From the NCBI GenBank assembly GCA_037013685.1, contig CM072887.1, forward strand, positions 48,535,154 to 48,599,153: a DNA stretch of 64,000 nt, given 5' to 3'. Below, piece by piece: positions 34,930 to 48,560 of the stretch. The notes under the pieces are model-generated. The model saw nothing but the letters and a program-made list of their open reading frames with translations, had not been told where the DNA came from and searched no databases. This DNA comes from Acridotheres tristis (Eukaryota; Chordata; Aves; Passeriformes; Sturnidae). The first letter of the stretch is position 1; every line of letters starts with the position of its first letter. Made by a program: the position numbers and the translations under genes.

Positions 34930-37900
34930 CTTCCCAAACGGAAAAACAATGAGAGAAGGGAAAAAAATGGAAGCAACCATCTTAGCATCCATGTAAACAA
35001 TATAAATGAACAACAAAATTTGCATCTACTAAAATGACACTATTAGAAAGTAGTACAGCATTTACTAAATAAAAAAGCTTTGGAGACAATGTAAGTACAT
35101 TTCTTAGTAAATCAAAAGCTTGACCACATTTTAAAGAATTTAACATTGCTGCAGTGCACACACTTTCTCTAAAAACATACAGTGTAACAGTAAAAGGTTT
35201 TTTCCACATTCAACTGCATATAGATCCTGTAGGAGAGCAGAGGCAGCAGAAAGCAAAACATTTCGGCAAATTAAGGCAAGAATAATATAACTCTGGACAT
35301 CTTAACATATTGTAACAAAATTTTAGCTATTGTGTAGTTTGTAATTCCCTTGCATTTCCAATGCACTCTTCCTTCTCCAGGAGGAGTTCACAGTCCTCTA
35401 CAATGCACCTTTTACATGAGCAAAGAAAAAGCCCTAACGTTATTTGGTCCAGCATTTGCTAATTTGACCCACAGGCATTATTTCTCTTAACCACATGTGA
35501 TCCAAATTTCCACTGCTCAAGATGCTTATCCTGCATCCCTTTAGATTAACTTTGCTTTTTAACCTACATGTGTAAATGTATGGCCAACTTAAAGATTTTA
35601 ACAATTAGTTAAACAATATGGCTTGCAACAAGATTCAACATCAGCACAAATTAAGCTATGAAAACTACAACTGATTATAAATCAATGAGAACTAAAAGAA
35701 AGTAATTCATAATAAACTGTCATTTCTTCTTAGGTATAGTCATAAGAGATATTTAGAATTAGTGCCAACCATAAAAAAAATACACACCTTTTCCTTTTCT
35801 TTTCGGATCAGTGGCTAAAAATCCCCAATTTAATTAATAAAAACTTTGACCCATTATCATTTTCTTTTGAAATTGCCCAGCTTTGGGAAAAAAAAAAAAA
35901 AAGTGTCACATTAGACAACCTGCATACAAGCTATGAACAAGTAACTACACATTTTCAGGCCTTTGAATGCTCAATTATCATTGTTTAATAATAATTAAAA
36001 CAGAAATGGTAAAAATCAAACCTTTACCTTTTGTATTGCAAACAGGCTTTAAAGCCTAAAATTACTGAATCAAAAATACTAGCACAACACAAAAAGCACT
36101 TTCTGTCTTATATAATCTTTCTCATTACCTGGATGGTATTTCAATTATGTAAAGACAAAAACAACACTAGAGTTTAAATTAAAGTTAACAAAACTACAGA
36201 GACTTCAGACACATCTAAGAGAACCCAAAAGAGAAAAGCAGACCAACTTTTATCCTATCACTTGGTTCCTCCTGCCCCACATGACTTTCCCCACAAGAGT
36301 TTGCATGGCTTTAGAGATGTAACCTCATCTGAAACTACCTCAGCAAAAACTGAACTTAAACCAGCCTTCCATGTAACTCAGAAAAAACTATTTACCTTGG
36401 CGAAGAAGAACATGTTGAATGCTCTTTTTTTATTGGCTCCTTCCACTAAAAAAGTAAATTTGCAGAACCTATACTCTGAAGATATTTTCCAATTCATTGT
36501 ATTCAATTAAATTTACAGAAAACAGCTTGTAATCTCTTAGGATCAATACTCACAGGCAACGTAAATCTAGACCTTTAAAACTGTTTAAGATGTGCCAATT
36601 TTCCAAGAGTGACAGAAAACAAAACCTGGTGGGTTTTTTCCTGTTACAAATAATTATCAAAACAAGTATCAGATGCACAATGCTTATAATATAACTCAAT
36701 CTCAGCTTTAAATTATTTGCATTCTATGTATGACAAGTACAGCTGATCCTTACAAGACAGTTTTATATACTGTAGCTTCTTACTGCAAGCATAAAATTTA
36801 AGAAAGCAAAAGAAGATTTAATTTTCAACAGCTGAGTTCCATCAGAACGTTGAAAAAGGACTTAAGCTAAACTTACCTCAAACTGTTAGTTGGTGTCAAT
36901 GAAGAAATGATTTCAAAATGCTGTGCTTTCAGCAATACTGATCCCTATAGAACAAAAAGTGAGACTATCAAAGACATGAACATTTGCTAAAAGGCAGCAC
37001 CTTTTTGCTTAAACAGGTTAAAACATTAGTCTGTTTCTCATGAAAAGACAACACATAAGAAATAGCAAATTTACTCTTGGACTCAGTGATGCTGCACACT
37101 AAGACCGTAACAGCTCAAGATCCCGCCACTGCCAAGTGGCAAATCCTACTCCCTTTCCATACGGGACCGCTCCTTCCTCAGCCCTGGTAACAGGGCTGTG
37201 TAACAGATTATCCTCACCTTCATAGCAGCCCTGACAGCCTTCAGATCCTCCAGCGACTAGCTCCTGATACCTAGAAACCACTTGCATTTAACTAGGTTAT
37301 CCAAGTGGCTTAATGAAAGGCCAAACTGAGCTGGATTATGGAGCAAATAACAGCATGCAGCCAGAAAGAGGGAGTCAAAAAGGACAGTGGCAAACAGACC
37401 AGTTTGAGCTCTAGCACACAGCTCTGCACTTCACTAGTTATCTTAATAGGGAAAAAAATGGGGATGAGAACTCAGGCCAACGGTGAAAGCTTCATCTTTA
37501 GGTTTCTCTTGCAATACTTACACAAACACGACTGCAGTATAACACCCTGTTTAAAATGCATACATATATGATTTCACCTAAAGAGCCAACATCTTCAAGA
37601 ACTCGCTCTTTTTACAGTTATGCAGAAAGGAAGCATAACGGTAATAACAAAACCAGTCTCATATGTATGAATTTTTCACTGGCCTCAGTTTCTAAGTACC
37701 TCCAAGCCTTAAGACTATGTACATTTGTAGTATGACTCAACACTAAGCACACTTTTCAATTCCACTCAAGCAACAAAACAGGAATTTTATCCCAGTTCAC
37801 TACAGACAGGCTGGAACTCCAGAAAATCTGCAGCTCAACAATTAATTAATTAAATCCAAAGGCATAAGACATTGACTGCTCCTAAAGGACGCTTCCACAC

Positions 37901-40900
37901 TTGACCATAGATGTTTTCTTCATCTAAAAGAAGAAATGTAGCATTTGTGTTCATAAACACTGCTTTCAAAAGTCCACTTACCATTCACTAGTAGTGACCA
38001 AGATATTTCCAATTTCTACAAAATATATGCCTTATTAAGATTAAGTTTTTACTTCTCATCATCAGCAAGCATGAGTCTCCGAAGGAGCACAGTAGTGTAT
38101 CGGACCATTTCAGATTTTGTCTAGACAAAAGGCGAGATGGTATTAGCCAGTAAACGGTAACGAAGGCATTCAGAAGTCTAGTACAAAAAAAGCAATACAA
38201 ACTTCAAGTTCAGGCTGAGATTTTAAATGAATACTTAAATAATCTATATTTCTGACTTAAACTGGTGTTAGCTGAAATCCCAAATCCTAATTTAGACAAG
38301 TCTTTAGATCCTGGGGATACAGAACAAGACAGTTACCCAAATTTTAAAACCTCTAAGTAGAAGACAAGATCTTAAATTACCACAACTCAAACTCTGGTAG
38401 TCAGTTCTGCAGTCTTAGAAATATTTTCTAGCATCTGGGAAAGGTGAAAAGTAGCCACCCTTCTGTTTTTCAACAACACATTAGCTATACCACATCCAAC
38501 CCTGGCAGCTAAAATGTATCTGCTATCTTTTCCCACTTAAGTCTCTTCTTAAGAAGAGTATGGATAGAATTAAAAAAAACAAAACAAACAAACTTTGAAT
38601 AACAAACCTTAACTGCTGAATAAACATTTAACATTTGCACCTTTTGTTTCCATTTAATTGTAATAGGTAGAAGCTTGACATGCAAGACTCACTTTATCCA
38701 AACAACACTCATACTTAGGAACAGAAGTGAAAAGACTACATAGCTGAGGTTTTTTTGGTCGTTGTAAATATTCTCATAATATGTAAGAATCTAAAATTTT
38801 ATTAACCTTTATTAAAGCTCATTTAGAAAAGAACTGTGGTAGTACCAGGAGTATGCAGGACAACAGATGTCTGTAACAGTCAGCTCCTAGATGCTGCACA
38901 CCTTCACAGAAAAAATATCGTTTCCTCAGTGCACCATAGCTACAACATCCTGGTTCACAGCAACAAAGGAAAGCACCCACAGCGTCTTCTGCTCACGGCC
39001 AGGCTGGAGTGGCTACACCAGGTAAAGTAAGGGCACAGTAAAGGGCAGTGAAAACGAGCTCCTAAGCACCATTTGTTGCTCTCAGAAGAGACCCACACTC
39101 GGCCAAAGGTGTGCATCAGCAATGTGACACCAGGTGTCATCACACCAGCATTGTTAAGAGTGCTAGGAACATCGTCTACGCCTGAAACACCAGAGCTCTA
39201 ATCCACACGCTCCTTTTCCACTCAAGCTTCTTTTTCCTTCACTTTCCACCCTAAATAATTGAAAGGAGACGCCTGGCTCTCAACCGCTTCACTACCATGT
39301 TAAAAAAATCTGGATTTTACAAAGGAAGCTGCTGCAGGTCCACAGAATAAGGTGGCTCTGCTAGTTTAAAGAAACAGTCCCATCTCTCCTCTCTGGTGTT
39401 TCCTCACATTCCTGATGATCTCTCCTATGCCAGTCTAAGTATTTCTGCACCCACATACTGGATCATTTTCAATACAACTTTTTTTTTTTATATGGTTCAT
39501 TACACAGCCCACAAACACTTGGGCCAACACAGGGAAACTGAAATAGCAGCTGGGCAGAACTGCTTCTTTTGGCAGAACCACAAATTTAAAGCTTCCCTGA
39601 AACCAGACTGGCATAGCCTTCAGAAGCAACAAACTTGGTGGTATTTCAGCTTTTTAGTAATACTTGCAAGCAGCTTTAAAAATAAAAAACAAAACACCAA
39701 AAAAACCCCACAAACAAACAAAAAATCCACCAAAATAAACATACATATAAAGTCAAAATAACCAAAACCAAACACACCCAAACAACCAAGACTTAATACA
39801 GAAACCATGACGTTCTTCAAAAATTGCCTAGTCCACCATCTGTCAGTTAGTTGGGTATCTTCAACCTTGGCCAGCAAGTGTGGCCATCAAGCAAAAACAA
39901 GATACACAACAGAATTGGGCTTTGCCACCACAAGCAACACAGTAAGAAGGAAGTAAGTGACACCGTCGGCATTTGCTATGTTCAATAAAAAGATTAAAAG
40001 GACACGGAAAATTCCTTTTATACAGTATTTTTAGGAGACCACCGCTGATGCTGGAGTTTTCCCAGAGTACACAGAGTGTAGATACAACACATCTCTTAAG
40101 CTGTTTTAAAAGTTATACATCACAGGTAAGTTTAAGACATTTTAGGACAGTTATACCCACTTACACTAGCAAAACACTGCTTCCTCCTAGATCCACTATT
40201 TTAGCTACCCTTCATTTATAGCTATTTAGTAGTCTGTATTTCTCTTGCTTAAAAATTGCTTGAGATCTGCCAGGAAGATTTAAATCAAAATCTTGTTCAA
40301 GCAATTCACAAGCTATTGCCAAAATGTGTTTTCATTCGGAGATTCAGGCTTCAAAAGACAAGATGATTATACAACCATGACAACACAAAAGGGGATAGAT
40401 AGGACAGTCTTCACAAAATTCCACAGAATTTGTAATAGTTTCTTATAATACATCCACTGAAATTAAGAAAGGCTTAATGAGACAGCACTCTAAGTCATCT
40501 ATTCAGTGCATGCATATCTGCTGTGCTTTCTTCTCCACTCTCTACCTCCCCCCTCCTTTTTATTTAATGTCCACTGTAGCAGTGGCACATCACACATAAG
40601 AACAGAATGCATTTCATAGCACTTAAACCCATACTACTTGGATCATTGGTGACTTGGATTCCTACAAACACTAAAATTCCATGGCAAATTTGCCCAAATT
40701 AACTTGTTATGTACAAATAAAAAGTGGCAAGCATTATTTCCCCCACTTCATATGCTGGAAATATAATGGAAACAGTATAACATACAAAGGCCTTCCCCCC
40801 TCCAATTCACTAGTATACAGAAAATAACATGAAATATTTGTAAATTAATCCAGAAACCACCATCCTAGTAACAGCAAAATCACCTCTGCAAAACCGTCAT

Positions 40901-43147
40901 ATGATTGTTAGCTATCTTTTATGTAATACTATTGGCAAATAAAACCATGTTTCTCCTCTAACTAAAAAAACAGAGAAACCAAAGTGCCTGAGAAATATGT
41001 TCATACACAAAAAGGAATTAGGATGCTTTTGGACACATAGTGTTTTGTTCAGTCTTTGTTATTTTTGTGCGTGTGTTTTACACACCGTGTTTTCATATGC
41101 CCTTACACCGTGGTTTCCCCAGTCTCTGCTACGAAATTGCTGCTGCAGAAAAGGCAATCTTCCCGCCCTCATTTGTTCCAAGACTGACACCCCCAGAGGT
41201 GCTTGGTGGGCTACAGCAGCGATCCATAAGAAAACTACTCTGGACAAAAGCTGCCTTTTCAGGCACATCACCTCCCAGATCCCATTTAGCACAAAGCTGC
41301 ACGAGGCCAGTGCCAGAACAATGAACAAGAAAGCAACGTGCTTTGGGAGAAACTCTCACACAGACAAACAGAGCACTTCCCTCAGTAGCTTTCGTCACCT
41401 ACCTCCACTACCCGTAAACAAACCCCAAATGTTCTTTGGCATTCCACAAACCCTTACAGCACTATCTCTCCTTGACAGTCAGCCTGAATATAACCCATCC
41501 AAATATCTGCACCCTAGCTCCAAACAGCTCCCTGCTGATTTTTTTTAGATTCCTACAACCACTTCAAGTTTTCTGCATTCTCAATTCAAACAGGCCCTTC
41601 TTCATGGTACGTGCTCCTACCTCCTGCCCCCAGGACTGTGTTAGCCACAGCCCACACCTGAGAAGTTGCTCCACACAGGCTGGCCCGCTAAAGCCTTGCT
41701 CAGGATATAGGCACTCCAGCTCCAAGCACCGATATATGTAACACACCGAACCTCCTCTGGCCACTCAGCACAGCCTGTCGCTCAACATCAAAAGCGACGA
41801 GTGGGAGGATGCAATTCTTACTCTCCCTGCCACAAGATGCATGCTTGGAGCACACCTCAGTAACAGAGCCTTTACCCCGTCTTCATTCTCCCCACTTTTG
41901 TCCAAAACAACATGATTATCAGAGAGGAGGACGAGGGAGGAGAAAAGCCGCTAGACAGCATTCTCCTGCAACTCCACGCTGTTTAACCAATCCCTCCCAC
42001 ACCAAGAACAACTATTCTAAGTGATATTTTTTATACATTTACATTGCTTAAGCAGTGACTACTCGCAAAGTCAAGAGCACCTTTGTTTTGCATGTCCTCA
42101 CGTCTTTCTGTAGTAAAATTTAACTGCTCCTTTGAGGACAAAGCTTTGATCTCCGAGATAAACAAGTGATGGGTTGTACTGACTTCGTAAAGGATCAACA
42201 TGACACACAAAACAAGAGTCTGATTTTCATAGAATTAAAGGTGAGAAGCAGGGGTTTTACAATGCAAAGGGGAAATAACGGGCATCATCCTGCAAAGGTT
42301 GTGTAGTACAGTATAATCAAGACTGGGAACACAATAGTCCCTTTCACCAAGGGGTATAAAACACACTGCGGTTCCCGACGGGGTTTTGAGGGCATCTGCA
42401 ATCGGGGCAGGAAAGGCGGAGGGAGGCGTGGGGCACTTCAGGCATAAGCGCCTAAACCACAGCTATGCCCGAAGGGAAGTTCCTCCAACGACTGTAAAGG
42501 CTGATCCAATACCGGGAAGCATCATTTCTCCCCAGCACCTTTTCCCTCGTCAGTGTCACATCCACAAGGATAACGGGGAAATTCAACATTCCCGTAAGCA
42601 GCGTTGCACAGTCACATCCCTTCGGGCCTTCCTGACTCCCTCAGGGAGGCCCAAAGCTAAAGGCCGCGCACCCGGGGAGGCAGCCCAACAGGGCCGGCCA
42701 GCCGGACGCCCATTCCTCACACACCCCTACAGCCCCATCCCGCCAGGCTTCTAAGAGCCGCGAACAGCTCCAAGGCAGCTCCGCTGCCGCCTCCCACCGC
42801 CCCTTCCCTTTCTACCTTCGCTTCCCGGGGCGCAGGGAGGAACGGCACCGGCTCAGTCCGGCTCCCGCAGGAAGCGGTGGCCCGTGTCAGGGCGGTGACG
42901 GCGACCACCCGCTCCCGTCCCGTTCCCGTCGGCTGGCGCGGGATAATCGGGATAATGGCTGCGGAGCGCCGAGGTCACGCGGCGGGGTGAAGGCGGGACG
43001 GCGCGGCGCGCGAGCACCGCGCGCTCGAGGGGGCGGGGTGGGGCCGGGCTGCTCCCCCTCAGGCTCCCCCCGCCATCTTCCCCCCAACCAGGAGCCACCG
43101 CCCCGCCAAGCCTCCACGCAGCCCCTTTACCTCCGCCTTTCTCTCAC
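34930..43147 (-). other. BCLAF1 5'UTR intron region
   Basis: About 8 kb between the promoter exon and the first coding exon. Apart from the candidate noncoding exon at 36877-36944 and a weaker one at 37218-37270, I see no gene. The 183-codon open frame at 40997-41548 (+) has no recognisable motif. Confidence 0.6.
36877..36944 (-). other. BCLAF1: Candidate BCLAF1 5'UTR exon
   Basis: A minus-strand segment of 68 nt with acceptor TTCTATAG|GGATC and strong donor TTGAG|GTAAGT. It lies between the CpG-island exon and the exon carrying the ATG. It has no ATG in the coding frame leading into BCLAF1, which fits a noncoding leader exon. Confidence 0.5.
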
Positions 43148-43880
43148 CTGGCGGACGGAACTCCCGGCGGCCCCGCTCCCTTATGGCAGCCGGGCGGCCA
43201 TTTTCCGTCTCGCCGGAGGAAGAGACGTGCAGCCCGCGGGGAAAAGCAAAATCCACCGGGGGGGCAAAGGGGGGGCGCGGGGCTGCTGCCACCGAATCGT
43301 CACTTCCGCTCTGGGCGGGGAAGCGCCAGCCCCGCGCTCAACGCCTGAGCGCCATCTTGGTTTTGGGTACTAGTCCGCAGGCAAGATGGCTGCTGGCGGC
43401 CGCCCGCCCCCGCCGGACTGTGTCCCTGCCCCATGCCTGGGGGCCCCATGTCCCGCCCGCCGCGGCCCCCGGCTCCCCCCGCACCGCCGCGGCTAAAAGC
43501 TGTCGGCTTGTATCGTCTCGTTCCCCGAAGGGAAGCGAGAGCGCAGGGTCCTCCCGGCCGTTGCCTGGTTACCTGTGGGGCGGGGTGCGCATCCATGCAC
43601 AGGACAGGAGTCGCTCGGAAGGGGCTGTGTGCGGTGCGCCGCGCAGCGTAGGCTGCGGCTCGGCATCCAGCGGCATTGGCAGCCGGTGCTCCGCGCTCCG
43701 GCAGAGAGATGGCGGCGCCGCGGCGCTTTACTGCAGCGCCTTTTGCAGCAGGCGGGCGGCCGTCGCTTGGTTGCGATACAGCAGCGCCGCCACGTTCGGG
43801 GAAAGCGCGCCCGAGAGGTTTCTGTACCACCAAAAAGGTGCGGCCGAGGGCTGCGAGTGAGCAGCCTTTGACTGATGTAC
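42600..43880. promoter_or_regulatory. CpG-island promoter of BCLAF1, possibly bidirectional
   Basis: Very GC- and CpG-rich block with no TATA box. A good minus-strand donor, CGCCAG|GTGAGA, ends a likely first noncoding exon at 43148, so transcription probably starts at about 43,200-43,380. YY1-type motifs (AAGATGGC or its reverse GCCATCTT) occur at 43072-43079, 43351-43358 and 43383-43390, with a related AGATGGCGGC at 43707-43716. An ETS/GABP-type CACTTCCGC is at 43301-43309. The 43351 and 43383 motifs point in opposite directions, which suits divergent initiation. The long frames on both strands here come from base composition. Confidence 0.8.
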
Positions 43881-43908
43881 GGAGAGGTGTGTGTACGCTC
43901 GCCAAGTC

Positions 43909-44060
43909 CTACAATTCACAGAACCACAGAATATTCTGAGTTGGAAAGGATCCATTTCGAGTCCATGTCTTAGCCGTGCACAGGAGAGCCCGAAGAATCA
44001 CACCATTTATTTGAGGGCATTGATAAGCAATTCACACTTCTTGGATCTTACACAGCTGAT
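43909..44060 (-). mobile_element. CR1 3'-end fragment
   Basis: Shows the CR1 tail pattern 'cagaatattctgagttggaa...gagtcca...gcacaggag...atcacaccattt', which in CR1 lies just before the 3' terminus. A short, diverged copy inserted on the minus strand. The right border is uncertain. Confidence 0.7.
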
Positions 44061-44694
44061 TTATTTTTTAGAAGGCTATTGTCTATTATTTTTGAGGCAA
44101 GAAGCAAAAACCAACCCGCTACCAAAAAAAAATAAAAATAAAAGGAAGGGACACATATGCCATTTTAACATGAGTTTTGTAAATTCTGGGGACAATGACT
44201 GGGAGTCAGCCAGAGGCAACTGATGGAAGAAAAGGGCATGGAAGATGAGAATCAGACATAATACCCAAATGCTGGTTTGCTGTTCCATGTGTAGGGAAAG
44301 CGATGCACTAGTTAGATCTATTTATTGTGCCTGTTAGGTTTTTTGAAACGTAGCCTTCTATGAAGGCAGCAACCAGTGAGTAGTTGATGCTGAAATAAAT
44401 ACTGTGGTTAACGGATGAACAGTCTGGCCTAGAGAGGAACAACTCCCTCTATCCTTTTAAGGTTTTCCTTTCTGTAGGGGTACTGGATGTGTACCTCAAG
44501 TGCAGCACACTTGCTACAGCTTTTGCTGTAACTAATAATAAGGCACTATTAATGAAGAGGCTCTTCATTAATAAGAGGAGCTATGATAAGGAACCTGTGA
44601 GAGAAGACAATTTGCCAGGGCCTATAAGGTTTTCAGAACTGTCCTGAAAGTTGACTGCATTTAATACACCTATTTTTTAATGGTTCTGAGAATT

Positions 44695-45530
44695 ACTCAT
44701 GCAGGGACACATTCCACTAGATTAGGTTTCTCAAAACCCCATCCAGTCTGGCCTTGAACACTTCCACAGCTGGTGCATCCACAGCTTCTCTGGGTAACCT
44801 GTGCCAGTGCTACACCACTCTCACAATAAGAATTTCTTCATAATATCGGAACTAAACCTACCCTCTTTCAGTTTAAAGCCACTACCCCTTGTCCTGTCTC
44901 CACATGCCCCTGTAAAAAGTTGTCATGTAGGCCCTTCCCAGTAGTACTGGAAGGCTGCTGTATGATCTCCTCGGAGCTCCCTCATCTCCTGAGTGAACTA
45001 ACCCAGCTCTCTCAGCCTGCCTTCACAGGTGAGGTGCTCCAGCTCTCTGGTCCTCTGGACTTACTTCAACAGGTCTATGTCCTTGTTCTGTTGGGGCCCC
45101 AGAGCTGGATGCAGCACTCTAGGTGGGGTCTCATCAGAGCAGAGAAGAGGGGTAGAATCCCCTCTCTCATCCTAGTGGCCACACTGCTTTGGATGCAGCC
45201 CAGAACACAACTGGCTTTCTGTGCTGTGAGCTCACATTGCTGGCTTATGTTCTGCCTCTCATCCATCAGACCCCCCAAATCCTTTTCCTCAGGGCTGCTC
45301 TCAGTCCATTCTCTGCCAGCCTGTGCTTTTGCTTGGGATTGCCCCGATCCAGGTGTAGAACCTTGTGCTTGGCCCTGTTGAAGTTCATGAGGTTCATGAG
45401 GCCCACCTCAAGCCTGTCGTGGTCCCTCTGGATGGCATCCCTTCCCTCCAGCGTGCTGGCCACGCCTCTCAACTTGGTGTTGTTGGAAAACTTGCTGAGG
45501 GTGCACTCAATCCTGATGCCTGTAGTTTTA
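44695..45530 (-). mobile_element. CR1 LINE fragment, 3' half
   Basis: The plus strand reads the reverse complement of the CR1 3' untranslated and late ORF2 region. The cues are 'ccagtctggccttgaacacttccacagctgg', 'ccctctttcagtttaaagcc', 'ctctcagcctgccttcacagg' and 'gagctggatgcagcactctaggtgg'. On the minus strand, frames give MREGILPLFSALMRPHLECC, the ORF2 tail. It is truncated at its 5' end, as most CR1 copies are, and the ORF is broken. It is unlikely to be active. Confidence 0.92.
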
Positions 45531-47298
45531 AGTTTTCCTATTCTCCTTGGATGTGCTTTTCTGATGTGCTAGGGTGATGAAGACAAAACAGTCTTATTCT
45601 AGTTAAGAACTCAAGGACAGTTTCTCCAAACTTCAGGCCCTAAGCACAAATTACGGGCAAGGTGGAGGGTGGGTTCATGCAAATTAACCAAAACCTATCA
45701 AAGTGTGGAGCCATCCAGGCAGGGGCCACGACTGTGGCACTTACATTGCTAGGGTGTGGCTTTTGTAGGCCTTTCGTAGGCCTCACAATAAATACCCATT
45801 TTATTCCCCTTAACTCTGTGTGTAGGCTCTGTTCCAGCTCCTCAAGGCATCAATCCCACTGGCACCAACAAAGATCTGTGGGACATAAACCAATATAAGA
45901 TATGTGGGATGTATCTCACTGGGACAGAAAGACTTCTACTCTTTCAGTTCTCTGTTAAGACAACATGCTACATGCTCAGATGGAAAAAGCAATCTATAAT
46001 GTGAAACTTTTTGAAAGTATATTGTAAAGTTTTTCAAATGTATTTGCCTGATGGCAAATGATGCAAGTTCTTTCAAAGTTTTGTTCACTCCTTGTCTTGC
46101 CAAATGTGACATTTGAGGTATGGGCTGTGTGATTCTTCAGTGGAGCCCTTTTAAAGCAAAAGCATCAGGACAGGCACCTGTGCTTGAAATACATCAAACC
46201 AGTGGTTTTCTAAGGGTGTTCACATGAAACACAACAGGTTTCCCTCTCTTTTGACTCCATGACTTTGCATGATAATTTATCTTGTAAAATTTACCTTTCT
46301 TTTTATAAAATTTGTTCAAACCTCTAAGGTACATGGGCACCTCTGAGCTGCCTTTGATGTTTTAGAGACAGTATCTTTTTCTACAAAGGAATGAAAAATA
46401 CCAAAAATATTTCAATTTATATGCTTATTGTTATCATTGGAGACAGTCGCTCTGGGCATGACACAAACTGCTGCTTTATTTGAATACAGCAGCAGCAGTC
46501 CAGAAAATTTACAACAAAATATGAAGCTCAAGACAATAAGAAAATACATAAAGACAAAGCAGCACAAAAATACTGTGTCATCGCTAGCCCAGCATAGACT
46601 CTTGGTGACTTTTATCAGGTGTTCTCACTGTTCAGTAAGTTGGCTGAGTACTTGTATGTCTTGTGAGCACTAATACAGAAAGGAGGAATCAGTAGGAAAG
46701 TCCATGGTTGATAGTCAGCAATGAAATTGGATTGTCTGATCAGGGAATGCCACTCATAAGAGTTACAAATGATAATGTAATCTCAGTTCCAAGGATTTAT
46801 TAGGAATGGAGAAACCCCAGAGTGAAGTTGTCTTTAATATCTTCAAATGCTGGAGCACAAGCTTGCACAAGTCAGTGGTTGTATTTACCGTCTTTGGCCT
46901 GGTTCTTTACATGCAGCTGGTGCTTTACAGCAGATTCATATCTATAGCAGCTGCTTTTCCTTTTAAAACCTTGTTCAGTTTTATAACCCCTTTGAATGGA
47001 TTTTGTCAATCCATGAATGGGACAAGGCTCAAGGGAACCGTGTAAAATAATGGTTCAGTAGATGGCACTCTCCCTCTGAAGGAGGATGGGCAAATACTTC
47101 AGCCAAGGAATTAGATGCAGTGAGAACAGCTTCCTTTATACTCTACAGAAATCACAGTGAATGCACATAAAGCTCTGCCTAGCTATGCAACCCCTGGCAG
47201 ATTTTCACAAATCTGGATCTATCAAGTCTTCACATCTGGCTTCCTTCCTGCTTGAATGCCTGTAGTCTGTTTACACAATCTATATTGTATGTATTTTG

Positions 47299-47355
47299 CA
47301 TATATGCATATGCATATATATGTATATGTATACGTATATGTATATAATATATAAG
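47299..47355. repeat. (TA/TG) dinucleotide-type microsatellite
   Basis: Alternating TATA, TGTA and TACGTA units over about 57 bases, an imperfect AT-rich microsatellite. Confidence 0.85.
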
Positions 47356-48525
47356 TATAAATAAAATAGCTCAGTGATAATGTAAGTTGCACAGATTAGA
47401 CTCAAAGTTTACAATTGTTCTGCTTTTCCAATATTTTTTTTTCAAATTCTTTATTTTATTCTACTATTCTGTTTATTCTACTCTTCTGTAAGTTCATTTT
47501 GGGAACTTAAGTCCTTTGATTTGTTGATAGTTTTCTGTTGGTATTTTCTAGTCTCAAAATTTCATAGATCCAGTTTAAAGAGTACTGAATTAGTGCAAAT
47601 GAGGAGGCCTCAGCTGCAGGTATGGGGACAATGAAGACCTGCTTGGCCTTAGGGAAGCTACAACTTTTTGAATCAAATCTGTTGCTGAACAAGCAGCAAT
47701 TGTACAGCCATTGTACATCTTTCTAAACTGTTTTCCTCACCCTTGAATAGGAAGGTAAAAGAAGAATATGAAATAAATGTGATTAAGACAAAGTTGCAAT
47801 AAAAAATTACACGGGACAAATTTATAAAATGCAAATTTAATCAGTTCAGTTTCTTAGGGTTTTGGATTCTTGAGTACTGTGAGTGTATTCTTGCAATTTA
47901 CTGTTTTTTAAACATTTAAGTACTTTTTTTCTTATTTGATTGGCACACAAGTCACATAAGAGTACACAAGTTCTCAATCACTGCCTCTCCTTTACACTTT
48001 GCAGAAATCCTTTTTCCATTAATTAAAACCACAGGGTTAACAGTATTTTTAAAATCCAGATCCAGGAGCTAAAATTTTACTATCATAGCTCAAATAGAGT
48101 TGACTTCCCCCCCCGCCCCCCCAATATTTATGTGAGAGCCTGAGGGTGTTTGGCGGCCTGATAGCATGAAGAGGCCCTAGGTCATGAATGAAGGATGAGT
48201 AGAAAGAATATTTGTGTACATCTCTCCAGTGACAGTCAACTTTTGAGCAATCAAAAGTTGGCACCATTGCAAACTAGATAATAGAATTTCTGTGAAAATC
48301 AGCAGTTCAAACAGTGGCATGCTGCAGAAGCAAAATGGTAGATTAATAAGTGTATTTTTTACATTTTCTATTTTTGAGTCAAAACTACACGAACCTACTG
48401 TGAGTGTCAGGTGCTTAAGGGACTGTGCCCAAAAGCCGTATTTTCTGTCATTTGCAGAGAAGCTCTACGCCAGATTCAATGCTGGACCTGTGAAAGCTTT
48501 CTGTTGAAAGAACTATATAGCTGTA

Positions 48526-48560
48526 GCTATAGTATAATGCTATAGTATAGCTATAGCATT
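48526..48560. repeat. GCTATAGTATA tandem and inverted repeat
   Basis: The unit GCTATAG recurs three times. AATGCTATAG (48536-48545) and CTATAGCATT (48551-48560) form a perfect 10-bp inverted repeat around a 5-base loop. No function is evident. Confidence 0.75.

Noticed and set aside
40997..41548. 183-codon open frame on plus
   Set aside because: Low-information composition with no family features. It lies inside the BCLAF1 5'UTR intron region on the opposite strand.
43183..43905. Long overlapping open frames on both strands (225 and 201 codons)
   Set aside because: CpG-island composition removes stop codons. The products are Ala/Arg/Pro/Gly-rich and match nothing known.
44920..45577. Open frames of 70-153 codons on both strands
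   Set aside because: They fall in a CR1 fragment. The minus frames are broken ORF2 and the plus frames are their shadows.
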